A stretch of 11,688 nt of DNA, taken from positions 1 to 11,688 of the forward strand of contig CAUUCY010000059.1 in NCBI GenBank assembly GCA_963543835.1, written 5' to 3'. The stretch is from Cryptobacteroides sp963543835 (GTDB lineage Bacteria > Bacteroidota > Bacteroidia > Bacteroidales > UBA932). Below the pieces are notes generated by a model. That model did not search any database. It worked only from the letters and a program-made list of their open reading frames with translations, and had not been told where the DNA came from. Every line of letters starts with the position of its first letter. Positions within the stretch are counted from its first letter, which is position 1. This document shows positions 5,218 to 11,688 of this stretch, in pieces. The position numbers and the translations under genes are program-made.

Positions 5218-6897
5218 ATGAACTTTCATTTTCAACGCAAAGCCGCTTATTTTTTGCTGGGCCTCGCCATGCTGACAAGTATGGAAAGCTGTATAGAACA
5301 GAATTATGAGTTGGGGGCGAATCTTATCCCCGCAGACGAAATGTACGACATATACAGGGTCGACATTCCCCTTTCAGACATAAAACTGCAATATTTAGAC
5401 AGCCTTACAGGCTATTCCAACGACAGAATAGTGATAGGCGCCCTGCGCGAAAAAGAGTACGGTCTGACGACAAGAAGCAGCGCAATCACTCTTATACCTT
5501 TGCTCGACACCATGGACTTCGGTAAAAATCCGCAATTCCGGAGATTCCATTTCGCAATCAAGAGGGACACGCTCTCGGTTGCGAAAGAAAATGAGAAGAG
5601 CATACTTCAGAACATATATGTCCACGAGCTCAGCCACCCTATAGACACTCTCAAATACGATGTGCTGGCAAGTATAGACCACGAAGCGGAAACAATTTCC
5701 GACGGAATACCAGTATATAGCGGGAACGACTCCCTCTCCTTCAATTTCAGCAAGGCATTCGGGGAGAAATACATGGGCATAAGACAGGAAGACCTGAAAA
5801 ACATCAAGACTTATCTGAAGAAATTCCCGGGCATATATCTTGAAAGCGAGAAACCGGTGGGAGCGGAAGGAGGGCGAATCAACCTTTTCAGGCTGCAACT
5901 CGACTACGACTTCTCGCGCTACTATCTCAAGGGGAATTACGCACGTCTTAGCTTCAATTCTGAATATAAGGGAGTCAGGAAAGACACAAGCTTCTTCTTC
6001 TATTACAGCGCCCTCGATCTGTACAAAATGGATTCACTCATTAAAAAAATGGGCTCATCCTCATCTTTCCCTCAATATTGCCAGAACATCGCAACCCACG
6101 AGACCCAGGCACTTGCAGGTAAAGCCAAGGAAAAAATCTATGTAGAGGGCGGCGCAGGCATCATGCCGTCTATCCCCGCATACCAGATACGCGATGCCCT
6201 GCTTAAGGATATTGCGAAAAACGGAGGCACAGAAAAGGATATACAGAACGCCATAGTGAACAAGGCAAGCATAATCATGCCGTTCGAGTTCCCTGCCGAC
6301 TACAAGGAGCTCGACAATTATCCACGCTATATAAGCCCTTGTACGAGAACCACCACAAAGAAAAAGACTGTGGTGTATTCAAATCTCACCAACTCCTCTT
6401 CCCAGAGTGAAGACCCGGGCAAGATAAACAGGTCTGTGGGGAAATACGCTCCCGACATAACTTTCCATGTGCAGCAGATGCTTACAAAGGCTTCCGAAAA
6501 GGACATTTCAAGTTACGACATATACTTCACCACACTTGCCACCGAGGTAAAAGAGAGCAAGAGCTCTTCAAGTTCCAACCGCGACCAGGACTATTACAGG
6601 TCTCTGGCATACTCCAACTACTACAATAATATGATGTACGGAGGATACGGAGGTTATGGAATGGGCGGTTACGGAGGTTACGGAGGCTATGGGGGCTATG
6701 GCTACGGAGATTACTACAGCAACTACTATAGTTATATGATGGCGGCAAGGATGTATTCGGGGCAGTCAAAAACCACTAAAAAGGAGAGCGTCTCCCTCGA
6801 CAAGGACAGATTCTATAAAGCCACTCTGTGCGGTCCCGAAAGCAAAGAGCATAGACCATTCGTAAGAATAATCTATGCCCTGCCTAAGAAGCAGTAG
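5218..6897 (+). CDS. DUF4270 family lipoprotein with Gly-Tyr-rich segment
   Basis: The 559-residue protein begins with a lipoprotein signal peptide: basic RK at 7-8, a hydrophobic core at 11-20, and Cys25 in MESCIEQ as the probable lipidated residue. The mature region matches DUF4270 in general form, including an early ELGANLIP segment (31-38) and many short beta-rich stretches with aromatic residues. Location is inferred as the outer membrane, periplasmic or surface side. Function is unknown. Residues about 472-505 hold a low-complexity run of GGY/GYG repeats flanked by Tyr-, Asn- and Met-rich sequence. I do not associate this run with the family in general. The preceding region (about 385-415 and 440-470) is rich in Lys, Ser and Thr. 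The gene is coupled to the GT5-like gene by a 7-bp gap and ends 10 bp before the convergent YitT gene's stop. Confidence 0.75.
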   Translation: MNFHFQRKAAYFLLGLAMLTSMESCIEQNYELGANLIPADEMYDIYRVDIPLSDIKLQYLDSLTGYSNDRIVIGALREKEYGLTTRSSAITLIPLLDTMDFGKNPQFRRFHFAIKRDTLSVAKENEKSILQNIYVHELSHPIDTLKYDVLASIDHEAETISDGIPVYSGNDSLSFNFSKAFGEKYMGIRQEDLKNIKTYLKKFPGIYLESEKPVGAEGGRINLFRLQLDYDFSRYYLKGNYARLSFNSEYKGVRKDTSFFFYYSALDLYKMDSLIKKMGSSSSFPQYCQNIATHETQALAGKAKEKIYVEGGAGIMPSIPAYQIRDALLKDIAKNGGTEKDIQNAIVNKASIIMPFEFPADYKELDNYPRYISPCTRTTTKKKTVVYSNLTNSSSQSEDPGKINRSVGKYAPDITFHVQQMLTKASEKDISSYDIYFTTLATEVKESKSSSSSNRDQDYYRSLAYSNYYNNMMYGGYGGYGMGGYGGYGGYGGYGYGDYYSNYYSYMMAARMYSGQSKTTKKESVSLDKDRFYKATLCGPESKEHRPFVRIIYALPKKQ

Positions 6898-6919
6898 AAA
6901 GACTGCTCAGCAGTCCTTT
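6898..6919. terminator. Short hairpin between convergent DUF4270 and YitT genes
   Basis: A 6-bp stem pairs 6901-6906 (GACTGC) with 6910-6915 (GCAGTC), flanked by AAA on one side and a CTTT tail on the other, so it could act in both directions. It overlaps the last codons and stop of the YitT gene. The stem is short, so the call is tentative. Confidence 0.3.
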
Positions 6920-7857
6920 CCCATTTTCTTTATCTTTTTCTGCTCGTCTTTGCAGAACCACAGACCGTAGACTTCGCTGACATTGCCTGCAGTGATGAAA
7001 GAGTGTATCTTTTTCTCCTTGATGAAAGCCATAAGGTCCGAGAACTCGTCATTGGTCAGAAGAGATTGTATTTCCACTTCTTTCTTGTTTGAATAGCCGC
7101 CCGTCACTTCATAAAGAGAGCAGGTTCTGACGATTTTCCTGACAATGAAGTCGCGTATGAGTTCAGGCTCTTCGGAAATGATGCAGACCCTCTTCCTCCT
7201 GTTGAGAGAGGCGGTGAAATAATCCACTACAAGACCGTTTATCCATGTTCCTATAAGCCCTATGACCACCATACGGAAGGGGTTTATTGCGAATGCCGTG
7301 CAGCAGATGACGGCGCCTGCGATGGAAACGGAAGTGCCGATGTCGAAGTGCAGATACTTGTTTACAATCTTCGCAAGGATGTCGAGCCCGCCCGTGCTGG
7401 CATTGATACGGAAAAGTATTGCCTGGGAAGCGCTCAGCAGGAGTACAAAGCACAGGAGGTCGAACCAAGGGTCGCCCATGACGCTTGAGGTCCCCGGAGA
7501 AAGGAGCTTCTCGTAAGGGAGTATTGCCGCCCAAACGTCGGTAAAAGGACCGAGTATGAGAGCGGTATAGACTGTCTTTATCCCGAAATTACGGTCAATA
7601 AGGAAATAAGCCATGACAAGAAGTATGGCATTTATCACCAGAATTATCACCGACACCTTGACAGGAAGCCCCATTGCTCCGAAAATAGCGGAAAGGACTA
7701 TGGACAAGCCGGAAATCGTGCCGATTATAAGCTTGCTCGGAACTAAAAAATAATAGACTGCAGCAGCGGCAACCATCATGCCGAGTGTCATTGTAATGAG
7801 TTCGTTCCAAAAGCGGACGCTCTTTACCGTTGAAAGAATTTTAGTTAATTTTTCCAT
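6907..7857 (-). CDS. YitT family membrane protein (YitT_membrane plus DUF2179)
   Basis: The 316-residue protein has a membrane half with hydrophobic segments at about 20-38, 42-62, 67-86, 96-112, 130-148 and 175-210. A soluble C-terminal domain (about 223-303) corresponds to DUF2179, which in this family is thought to bind small ligands. Supporting motifs are NASTGGLDILAKI (152-164), typical of YitT proteins, and VTGGYSNKKE (251-260) in the C-terminal domain. The transported substrate, if any, is unknown. The ATG at 7857 is the natural start. It is divergent from the pnuC-like gene across 66 bp and convergent with DUF4270. A TATCTTCG sequence at 7883-7876 (minus strand), one mismatch from TAnnTTTG, is the best promoter candidate. 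Confidence 0.85.
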   Translation of the reverse strand: MEKLTKILSTVKSVRFWNELITMTLGMMVAAAAVYYFLVPSKLIIGTISGLSIVLSAIFGAMGLPVKVSVIILVINAILLVMAYFLIDRNFGIKTVYTALILGPFTDVWAAILPYEKLLSPGTSSVMGDPWFDLLCFVLLLSASQAILFRINASTGGLDILAKIVNKYLHFDIGTSVSIAGAVICCTAFAINPFRMVVIGLIGTWINGLVVDYFTASLNRRKRVCIISEEPELIRDFIVRKIVRTCSLYEVTGGYSNKKEVEIQSLLTNDEFSDLMAFIKEKKIHSFITAGNVSEVYGLWFCKDEQKKIKKMGKDC

Positions 7858-7875
7858 TATTTGAGATTAGAGGGG

Positions 7876-7896
7876 CGAAGATACAATATTTCTTTG
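7876..7896. promoter_or_regulatory. Divergent promoter region between YitT and pnuC-like genes
   Basis: On the minus strand TATCTTCG (7883-7876) faces the YitT gene. On the plus strand TTTCTTTG (7889-7896) faces pnuC. Each differs from TAnnTTTG at one base. TTTG-like -33 elements are present on both strands (7911-7908 and 7860-7863), but their spacers of about 24-25 bp are longer than usual. The 66-bp gap leaves no room for a typical riboswitch. Confidence 0.35.
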
Positions 7897-7923
7897 TAAT
7901 TTAGCATCAAATTCCGACAAAAG

Positions 7924-8676
7924 ATGCTAAGGGAAAAGAGTTTCAACAAATGGTTCAACATCTTCATAATAACCGCAATGCTGGCTTCCATGGCGGCAAT
8001 GACGTTTGTCAAACTCAAGAGCTCGGATAGCGGGCACGCCCTTCTGCTGCTCTCCACTCTCGGCTCGCTTATGGGAGTACTCGCCTCGGTCGCCTCGGCA
8101 AACGCACGCATCATCACTTTCCTGTTCGGGCTGCTCGATGTTTCCATATACGGAGGAATATGCCTTGTGAACTGGCACAACGGCAGTTCGGGGCTCGGAA
8201 ACGGACTGCTGCATTTTCTTTATTTCGTACCTATGCAGTTCATAGGATTTTTCCAATGGCGCAAACTCGGCGCCACTGCGACAAAGCAGGTCAAGGCAAG
8301 GAGGCTGAACCGCAGACAATGGATAATTTTGAGTGTAACAAGCGTTCTTGCCCTTGTTCTTAGCTATTACATACTCGGGCGCTTCGACAAGTCAAACACC
8401 GCTTCGGGCATAGTCTGGACGGTTGTCTGGGACGCGCTGCCGCTTATATGCAATATAGCCGGACAGATTCTTATGTCCTTGTCATATATGGAGCAGTGGA
8501 TATTCTGGATAGGGGTGAATATTTTCTCGATAATAATGTGGAGCAACACCATGAGAACAAGTCCGGATTCCTCTTATGCCCCTATTTACATACTCAAATA
8601 TGCCTTTTATCTGCTTAATTCGATCAACGGGCTGCGTATATGGATAGGTTTAAGCCGCCGAGGGAAGCAGATTTAG
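7924..8676 (+). CDS. pnuC: PnuC-like nicotinamide riboside (vitamin) transporter
   Basis: The 250-residue integral membrane protein has about eight hydrophobic segments (10-29, 37-60, 62-83, 91-112, 132-151, 163-187, 192-206, 220-240). The NGLLHFLYFVPMQFIGFFQW stretch (93-112) and QWIFWIGVN (191-199) correspond to the conserved PnuC core, where Trp and Asn residues line the substrate path. The family imports vitamins such as nicotinamide riboside by facilitated diffusion with phosphorylation trapping. Relatives specific for thiamine or riboflavin exist. The short leader carries no recognisable thiamine or FMN riboswitch, so nicotinamide riboside is only the default guess. No nadR-type kinase is adjacent, and no clear terminator follows the stop. 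Confidence 0.8.
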   Translation: MLREKSFNKWFNIFIITAMLASMAAMTFVKLKSSDSGHALLLLSTLGSLMGVLASVASANARIITFLFGLLDVSIYGGICLVNWHNGSSGLGNGLLHFLYFVPMQFIGFFQWRKLGATATKQVKARRLNRRQWIILSVTSVLALVLSYYILGRFDKSNTASGIVWTVVWDALPLICNIAGQILMSLSYMEQWIFWIGVNIFSIIMWSNTMRTSPDSSYAPIYILKYAFYLLNSINGLRIWIGLSRRGKQI

Positions 8677-8709
8677 CCCCAAATAGTTTCATATTAGAAA
8701 AAAAATTCG

Positions 8710-8717
8710 TTACTTTG
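8710..8717 (+). promoter_or_regulatory. -7 box of the acpP promoter
   Basis: TTACTTTG at 8710-8717 is one base from TAnnTTTG. A TTTC at about 8687-8690 lies 19 bp upstream as a weak -33 element. The predicted leader is about 45 bases, AT-rich and without a Shine-Dalgarno sequence. Confidence 0.45.
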
Positions 8718-8764
8718 CACGATGTTATGGTGTATTTAAACATAAACTTTTAATAATTATAAAC

Positions 8765-9010
8765 ATGGAATACGAGGAAATCGTAAAGCAAGTCAAGAAA
8801 ATCATCGTTGACAAACTTGGCGTTGAAGAATCGGAAGTTACCGAAAACGCAAACTTCACAAATGATCTCGGTGCAGATTCGCTCGATACAGTTGAACTTC
8901 TTATGGAGTTCGAAAGGGTGTTCTCCATTAAGATTCCGGATGAGGAAACAAGCACAATTGCAACCGTAAAGGATGCAATCGACAAAGTAGCGGAGAAGCT
9001 TAACGCTTAA
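8765..9010 (+). CDS. acpP: Acyl carrier protein
   Basis: The 81-residue acidic protein is the carrier on whose phosphopantetheine arm fatty acid chains are built in the cytoplasm. The LGADSLDTVELLMEFE segment (35-50) contains the modification site at Ser39 (DSL motif), followed by the acidic helix II that docks with partner enzymes. Length and charge are typical. It has its own promoter candidate and a strong terminator 24 bp after its stop (stem beginning at 9034), so it appears monocistronic. In many bacteria, including Bacteroidota as I know them, fabF follows acpP directly. Here the next gene is uvrC, so the usual fatty-acid partner is elsewhere. Confidence 0.97.
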   Translation: MEYEEIVKQVKKIIVDKLGVEESEVTENANFTNDLGADSLDTVELLMEFERVFSIKIPDEETSTIATVKDAIDKVAEKLNA

Positions 9011-9033
9011 TTTTCCTGCGCTTTCAATTTTAT

Positions 9034-9065
9034 AGCCGGTTGATATTTCAGCCGGCTGATTTTTT
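9034..9065 (+). terminator. Rho-independent terminator of acpP
   Basis: A 9-bp stem pairs 9034-9042 (AGCCGGTTG) with 9049-9057 (CAGCCGGCT), with one wobble, around a six-base ATATTT loop. It is followed by GA and six T residues (9060-9065). Confidence 0.85.
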
Positions 9066-9088
9066 GTCTATATTTACCGTCGCAAGTC

Positions 9089-10882
9089 ATGACTGTCCGA
9101 GAAAAGATAGAACTCCTCCCGCACCAGCCGGGTGTTTACCGCTATTATGATAGTAGCGGCAATGTCATCTATGTGGGCAAAGCCAAAGACCTGTTCAAGC
9201 GTGTGCATCAATATTTCGTCGCTCCGGAAAGGCTGAATGTCAAGACACGCGTGCTGGTCGGAAAGATAGCGGACATCGAGTATTCGGTGGTGGACACCGA
9301 GGCGGATGCCTTGTTGCTTGAAAACAATCTCATAAAGCAGTACAAGCCACGCTACAATATACTTTTGAAGGATTCCAAAACCTATCCATGGATATGCGTG
9401 ACTGCAGACCCCTACCCCAAAGTATTCCTCACCCGCCGCATTGTACACAACGGTTCGCGTTATTACGGTCCTTACAGTTCGGTCATGCACGCACGCAAGT
9501 TGCTGGATTTCTTCTCACGCACCTATCCCCTGCGGAGCTGCAATTATAAAATAGACAGCGCAAGCATACTTCGCGGCAAGATACGTCCATGTCTTGATTT
9601 TCACATAGGGAAGTGCAAGGGCTGCTGTACCGGGGCGATTTCGACGGAGGAATACGGATCATATATCGCGGAGATAGAATCCCTGCTCAAAGGCGGAGTG
9701 GGAGAGATTGTACGCGGCTATCGCAAGCGTATGAAAGAGGCAGCGGAGGAACTGGATTTTGAATCCGCCCAATATTGCAAAGAGAAGGCGGAGATTCTCG
9801 AAAAACACTACTCCCATTCTATAATCACGAGCGCAAAGGACATTGAGTGCGATGTGTTCACTATCCTTTTCGACGGAAGCGAGGGCTTCGGAAACTTCCT
9901 GCGCATCAGGGGAGGCGCAATAATACAGAGCCTTAATCTGGGCTTCAAGACAAATATAGAGGAAGCGGAAGCTTCGGTGCTGAGTTCTTTCATAGCCGAA
10001 ATAGAGCAGAAGTTCGGAGCTCTGAGCAAGGAAATACTTGTGCCTTTCAAGCCCGATGTGGAAATCGAAGGCATTACTTTCAGGGTGCCGCAGAAAGGAG
10101 ATAAATACCAGCTGCTCTCCCTGAGCATGAAAAATGCCAGGGAATACAGATTCAATTCCCTGAAATTGCGCGAGCACACAAACCCCGACGAGTATCACAA
10201 GGCTGTTTTGGAGGAGCTGAGCAAGGCAATAGGGATGAAAGAGCTGCCTGTGCACATGGAGTGTTTCGACAATTCAAATATACAGGGCACCAATCCTGTA
10301 GCCGCGTGTGTCGTGTTCCGCAATGCGGAGCCGGCAAAGTCGGATTACAGGAGATTCAAAATAAAGACTGTGATAGGCGCCAACGACTATGCTTCGATGA
10401 AAGAGGTGGTGAACAGGCGTTATTCCCGTATGCTTGAAGAGGCACCCGAGGACCTGCCGCAGCTGATAGTAATAGACGGAGGCAAGGGACAGCTCGGCTA
10501 CGCATATCAGGCTCTTGCCGAACTCGGATTGACGGACAAACTGACTGTAATAGGGCTTGCGGAGAGACTGGAAGAGGTTATACGCGTAGGGGATTCTTAT
10601 CCTTTATTCATAGACAGAAATTCCCAGGCTCTGAAATTGCTCCAGCGGATAAGGGACGAGGCGCACCGCTTCGGCATAACTTTCCACCGCAATCTGCGCA
10701 GCAAGGCGCAGGTACATTCTGTCCTGCGCGACATAAAGGGTATCGGAAGACAGACTGAAGAGCGCCTGCTCATGCACTTCGGCTCTGTCGCGCGCATTTC
10801 CGCCGCTCCTTTGGAGGATGTCGCGAAGATAGTGGGCATTTCGCTTGCAGAACGGATACACGAAACTCTGAAACACAAATAA
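9089..10882 (+). CDS. uvrC: UvrABC excinuclease subunit C
   Basis: The 597-residue protein makes both incisions around DNA lesions in nucleotide excision repair with UvrA and UvrB. Domains in order are a GIY-YIG nuclease (about 12-92, with PGVYRYY, IYVGKAKDL and catalytic Glu in ALLLENNLIKQYKPRYN), then a Cys-rich region (C151, C168, C176, C180) matching the spacing of the iron-sulfur cluster Cys of E. coli UvrC. The UvrB-interacting UVR motif follows (about 210-245), then the RNase H-like second nuclease (about 255-535, with ECFDNSNIQG 391-400, VIDGGKGQL 461-469 and DEAHRFGITFHR 523-534). Tandem helix-hairpin-helix motifs end it (550-595, IKGIGRQTEERLL). Length is normal and nothing is missing. 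A TATATTTA at 9069-9076, one base from the -7 consensus, could start a very short leader. It converges on rpsC. Confidence 0.97.
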   Translation: MTVREKIELLPHQPGVYRYYDSSGNVIYVGKAKDLFKRVHQYFVAPERLNVKTRVLVGKIADIEYSVVDTEADALLLENNLIKQYKPRYNILLKDSKTYPWICVTADPYPKVFLTRRIVHNGSRYYGPYSSVMHARKLLDFFSRTYPLRSCNYKIDSASILRGKIRPCLDFHIGKCKGCCTGAISTEEYGSYIAEIESLLKGGVGEIVRGYRKRMKEAAEELDFESAQYCKEKAEILEKHYSHSIITSAKDIECDVFTILFDGSEGFGNFLRIRGGAIIQSLNLGFKTNIEEAEASVLSSFIAEIEQKFGALSKEILVPFKPDVEIEGITFRVPQKGDKYQLLSLSMKNAREYRFNSLKLREHTNPDEYHKAVLEELSKAIGMKELPVHMECFDNSNIQGTNPVAACVVFRNAEPAKSDYRRFKIKTVIGANDYASMKEVVNRRYSRMLEEAPEDLPQLIVIDGGKGQLGYAYQALAELGLTDKLTVIGLAERLEEVIRVGDSYPLFIDRNSQALKLLQRIRDEAHRFGITFHRNLRSKAQVHSVLRDIKGIGRQTEERLLMHFGSVARISAAPLEDVAKIVGISLAERIHETLKHK

Positions 10883-10913
10883 AAGAGCGGCACGGAAAAT
10901 CCCGAGCCGCTCT
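10876..10913 (-). terminator. Rho-independent terminator of the rpsC transcript
   Basis: The stem pairs 10884-10891 (AGAGCGGC) with 10906-10913 (GCCGCTCT). It continues past one A-A mismatch into 3 more pairs (10893-10895/10902-10904) around a six-base loop. Read on the minus strand it is followed by TTTTATTTG, a good termination tail, 23 bases after the rpsC stop. On the plus strand there is no T-run, so it serves uvrC poorly. Confidence 0.8.
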
Positions 10914-10935
10914 CCCAATCATATTTGTAAGATAA

Positions 10936-11688
10936 CTATTTTGCTTCGTTGCTATTGTTACGACGTGCACGACGCTCGCCACCGCGGCGCTCGCCGCCAC
11001 GACGTTCACGACGCTCTCCGCCACGGCGGTCATAGCCACCCTGAGACTGTGCGTTTGCAGCGACACCCGCATTAGGTGTGAGGTCCTGCTTGCCGTATTT
11101 CTCACCGTTGCAAATCCAGACTTTGATGCCGAGTGCACCTACCTTGGTGTTTGCTACTGCAAGTGCGTAGTCGATATCGGCACGGAATGTATGGAGAGGC
11201 GTACGACCTTCCTTGAACATTTCCGAGCGAGCCATTTCCGCACCGCCTACGCGGCCGCTGATCTGGACTTTGATACCTTCTGCGCCCACTCTCATGGTGT
11301 TGGCTACCGCCATTTTGATAGCGCGTCTGTAACTTACACGGCCCTCAATCTGACGGGCGATGCTGTCTGCCACGATATGTGCATCCACTTCCGGTCTTTT
11401 CACCTCGAAGATATTGATCTGGACATCTTTCTTGGTTACTTTCTTAAGCTCTTCCTTGAGCTTGTTGACCTCGTCGCCGCCTTTGCCGATGATAAATCCA
11501 GGACGAGCGGCGTGGATGGTTACAGTGATGAGTTTAAGAGTTCTCTCAATAACGATTTTGCTGAGGCTTGCCTTCGCAAGACGGTTGTTGAGATACTTAC
11601 GGATTTCGTAGTCCTCTGCAATTTTTTCTGCATAGTTACCACCACACCAGTTAGAGTCCCAACCACGGGTGATACCGATTCTGTTGCT
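10936..11688 (-). CDS. rpsC: 30S ribosomal protein S3 with basic RGGERR tail (N-terminus cut by window end)
   Basis: The frame is open from the window end (250 residues, starting SNRIGITRGWDSNW) to a TAG at 10938-10936. Only about the first 8 residues are missing. S3 binds 16S rRNA in the 30S head at the mRNA entry channel. The fragment shows the N-terminal KH domain with its GKGG loop in RPGFIIGKGGDEV, then the C-terminal S3 domain: RQIEGRVSYRRAIKMA, ISGRVGGAEMARSEMFKEGRTPLHTFRADIDYA and LGIKVWICNGE. After PNAGVAANAQ comes a tail of about 35 residues with three RGGERR units ending in NNSNEAK. Basic S3 tails occur in the phylum, and this one is highly repetitive. A terminator follows at once, so rplP does not follow here. 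Confidence 0.97.
   Translation of the reverse strand, partial: SNRIGITRGWDSNWCGGNYAEKIAEDYEIRKYLNNRLAKASLSKIVIERTLKLITVTIHAARPGFIIGKGGDEVNKLKEELKKVTKKDVQINIFEVKRPEVDAHIVADSIARQIEGRVSYRRAIKMAVANTMRVGAEGIKVQISGRVGGAEMARSEMFKEGRTPLHTFRADIDYALAVANTKVGALGIKVWICNGEKYGKQDLTPNAGVAANAQSQGGYDRRGGERRERRGGERRGGERRARRNNSNEAK

Noticed and set aside
7858..7923. Vitamin riboswitch upstream of the pnuC-like gene
   Set aside because: The 66-bp gap is too short and shows none of the conserved thiamine or FMN riboswitch stems.
9659..10255. 198-residue minus-strand frame opposite uvrC
   Set aside because: The plus strand encodes fully conserved UvrC domains here, and the antisense product shows no recognisable motif.
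10960..11035. CRISPR-like or satellite tandem repeat
   Set aside because: The repeated pattern is in frame with rpsC and encodes its RGGERR tail. Units are short and there are no unique spacers.
11401..11403. GTG at this position as the start of rpsC
   Set aside because: The frame stays open to the window end and upstream residues encode the KH domain, so the true start lies just beyond 11688.

Overview
The window looks like a chromosomal segment from a member of the Bacteroidota, probably Bacteroidales. Four things point there: the families DUF4294, DUF3098 and DUF4270, which are largely confined to that phylum; a stand-alone glycogen-synthase-like N-terminal domain followed by a DUF4270 lipoprotein; several TAnnTTTG-type -7 promoter boxes with few Shine-Dalgarno sequences; and an RpsC with a long basic C-terminal tail. 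The genus cannot be fixed from this sequence.

Layout. Bases 1-600 are AT-rich and look accessory: the end of a degraded IS3-type transposase reading frame, a small predicted membrane protein and an intrinsic terminator. Bases 604-770 hold the most unusual object in the window, a GC-rich 167-bp element closed by a perfect 26-bp inverted repeat with nested hairpins and no convincing protein. From 962 the sequence is dense with core genes. A secreted DUF4294 protein (+) converges on, and overlaps, a minus-strand envelope operon read as ftsX, DUF3098, uppP, lpxH. Back-to-back promoters near 4315-4362 separate that operon from a plus-strand pair, a GT5-like protein and a DUF4270 lipoprotein. A YitT-family membrane protein (-) and a PnuC-type vitamin transporter (+) diverge from 7858-7923. 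Then come acpP (+, with its own terminator) and uvrC (+), which converges on rpsC (-, N-terminus cut by the window end) across a strong minus-strand terminator.

How the genes work together. FtsX (division-linked peptidoglycan hydrolase control), UppP (lipid carrier recycling) and LpxH (lipid A synthesis) form one tightly packed envelope-biogenesis transcript, with ATGA coupling between uppP and lpxH. The GT5-like/DUF4270 pair is a known Bacteroidota neighbourhood of unknown role. acpP, uvrC and rpsC are housekeeping genes whose usual partners (fabF for acpP, rplP for rpsC) are not beside them here.

I see no complete multi-gene defence or mobile system. The candidates for something undescribed are the 604-770 structured element, the antisense overprinting of the DUF4294 tail by lpxH, and the termination of the ribosomal operon directly after rpsC.
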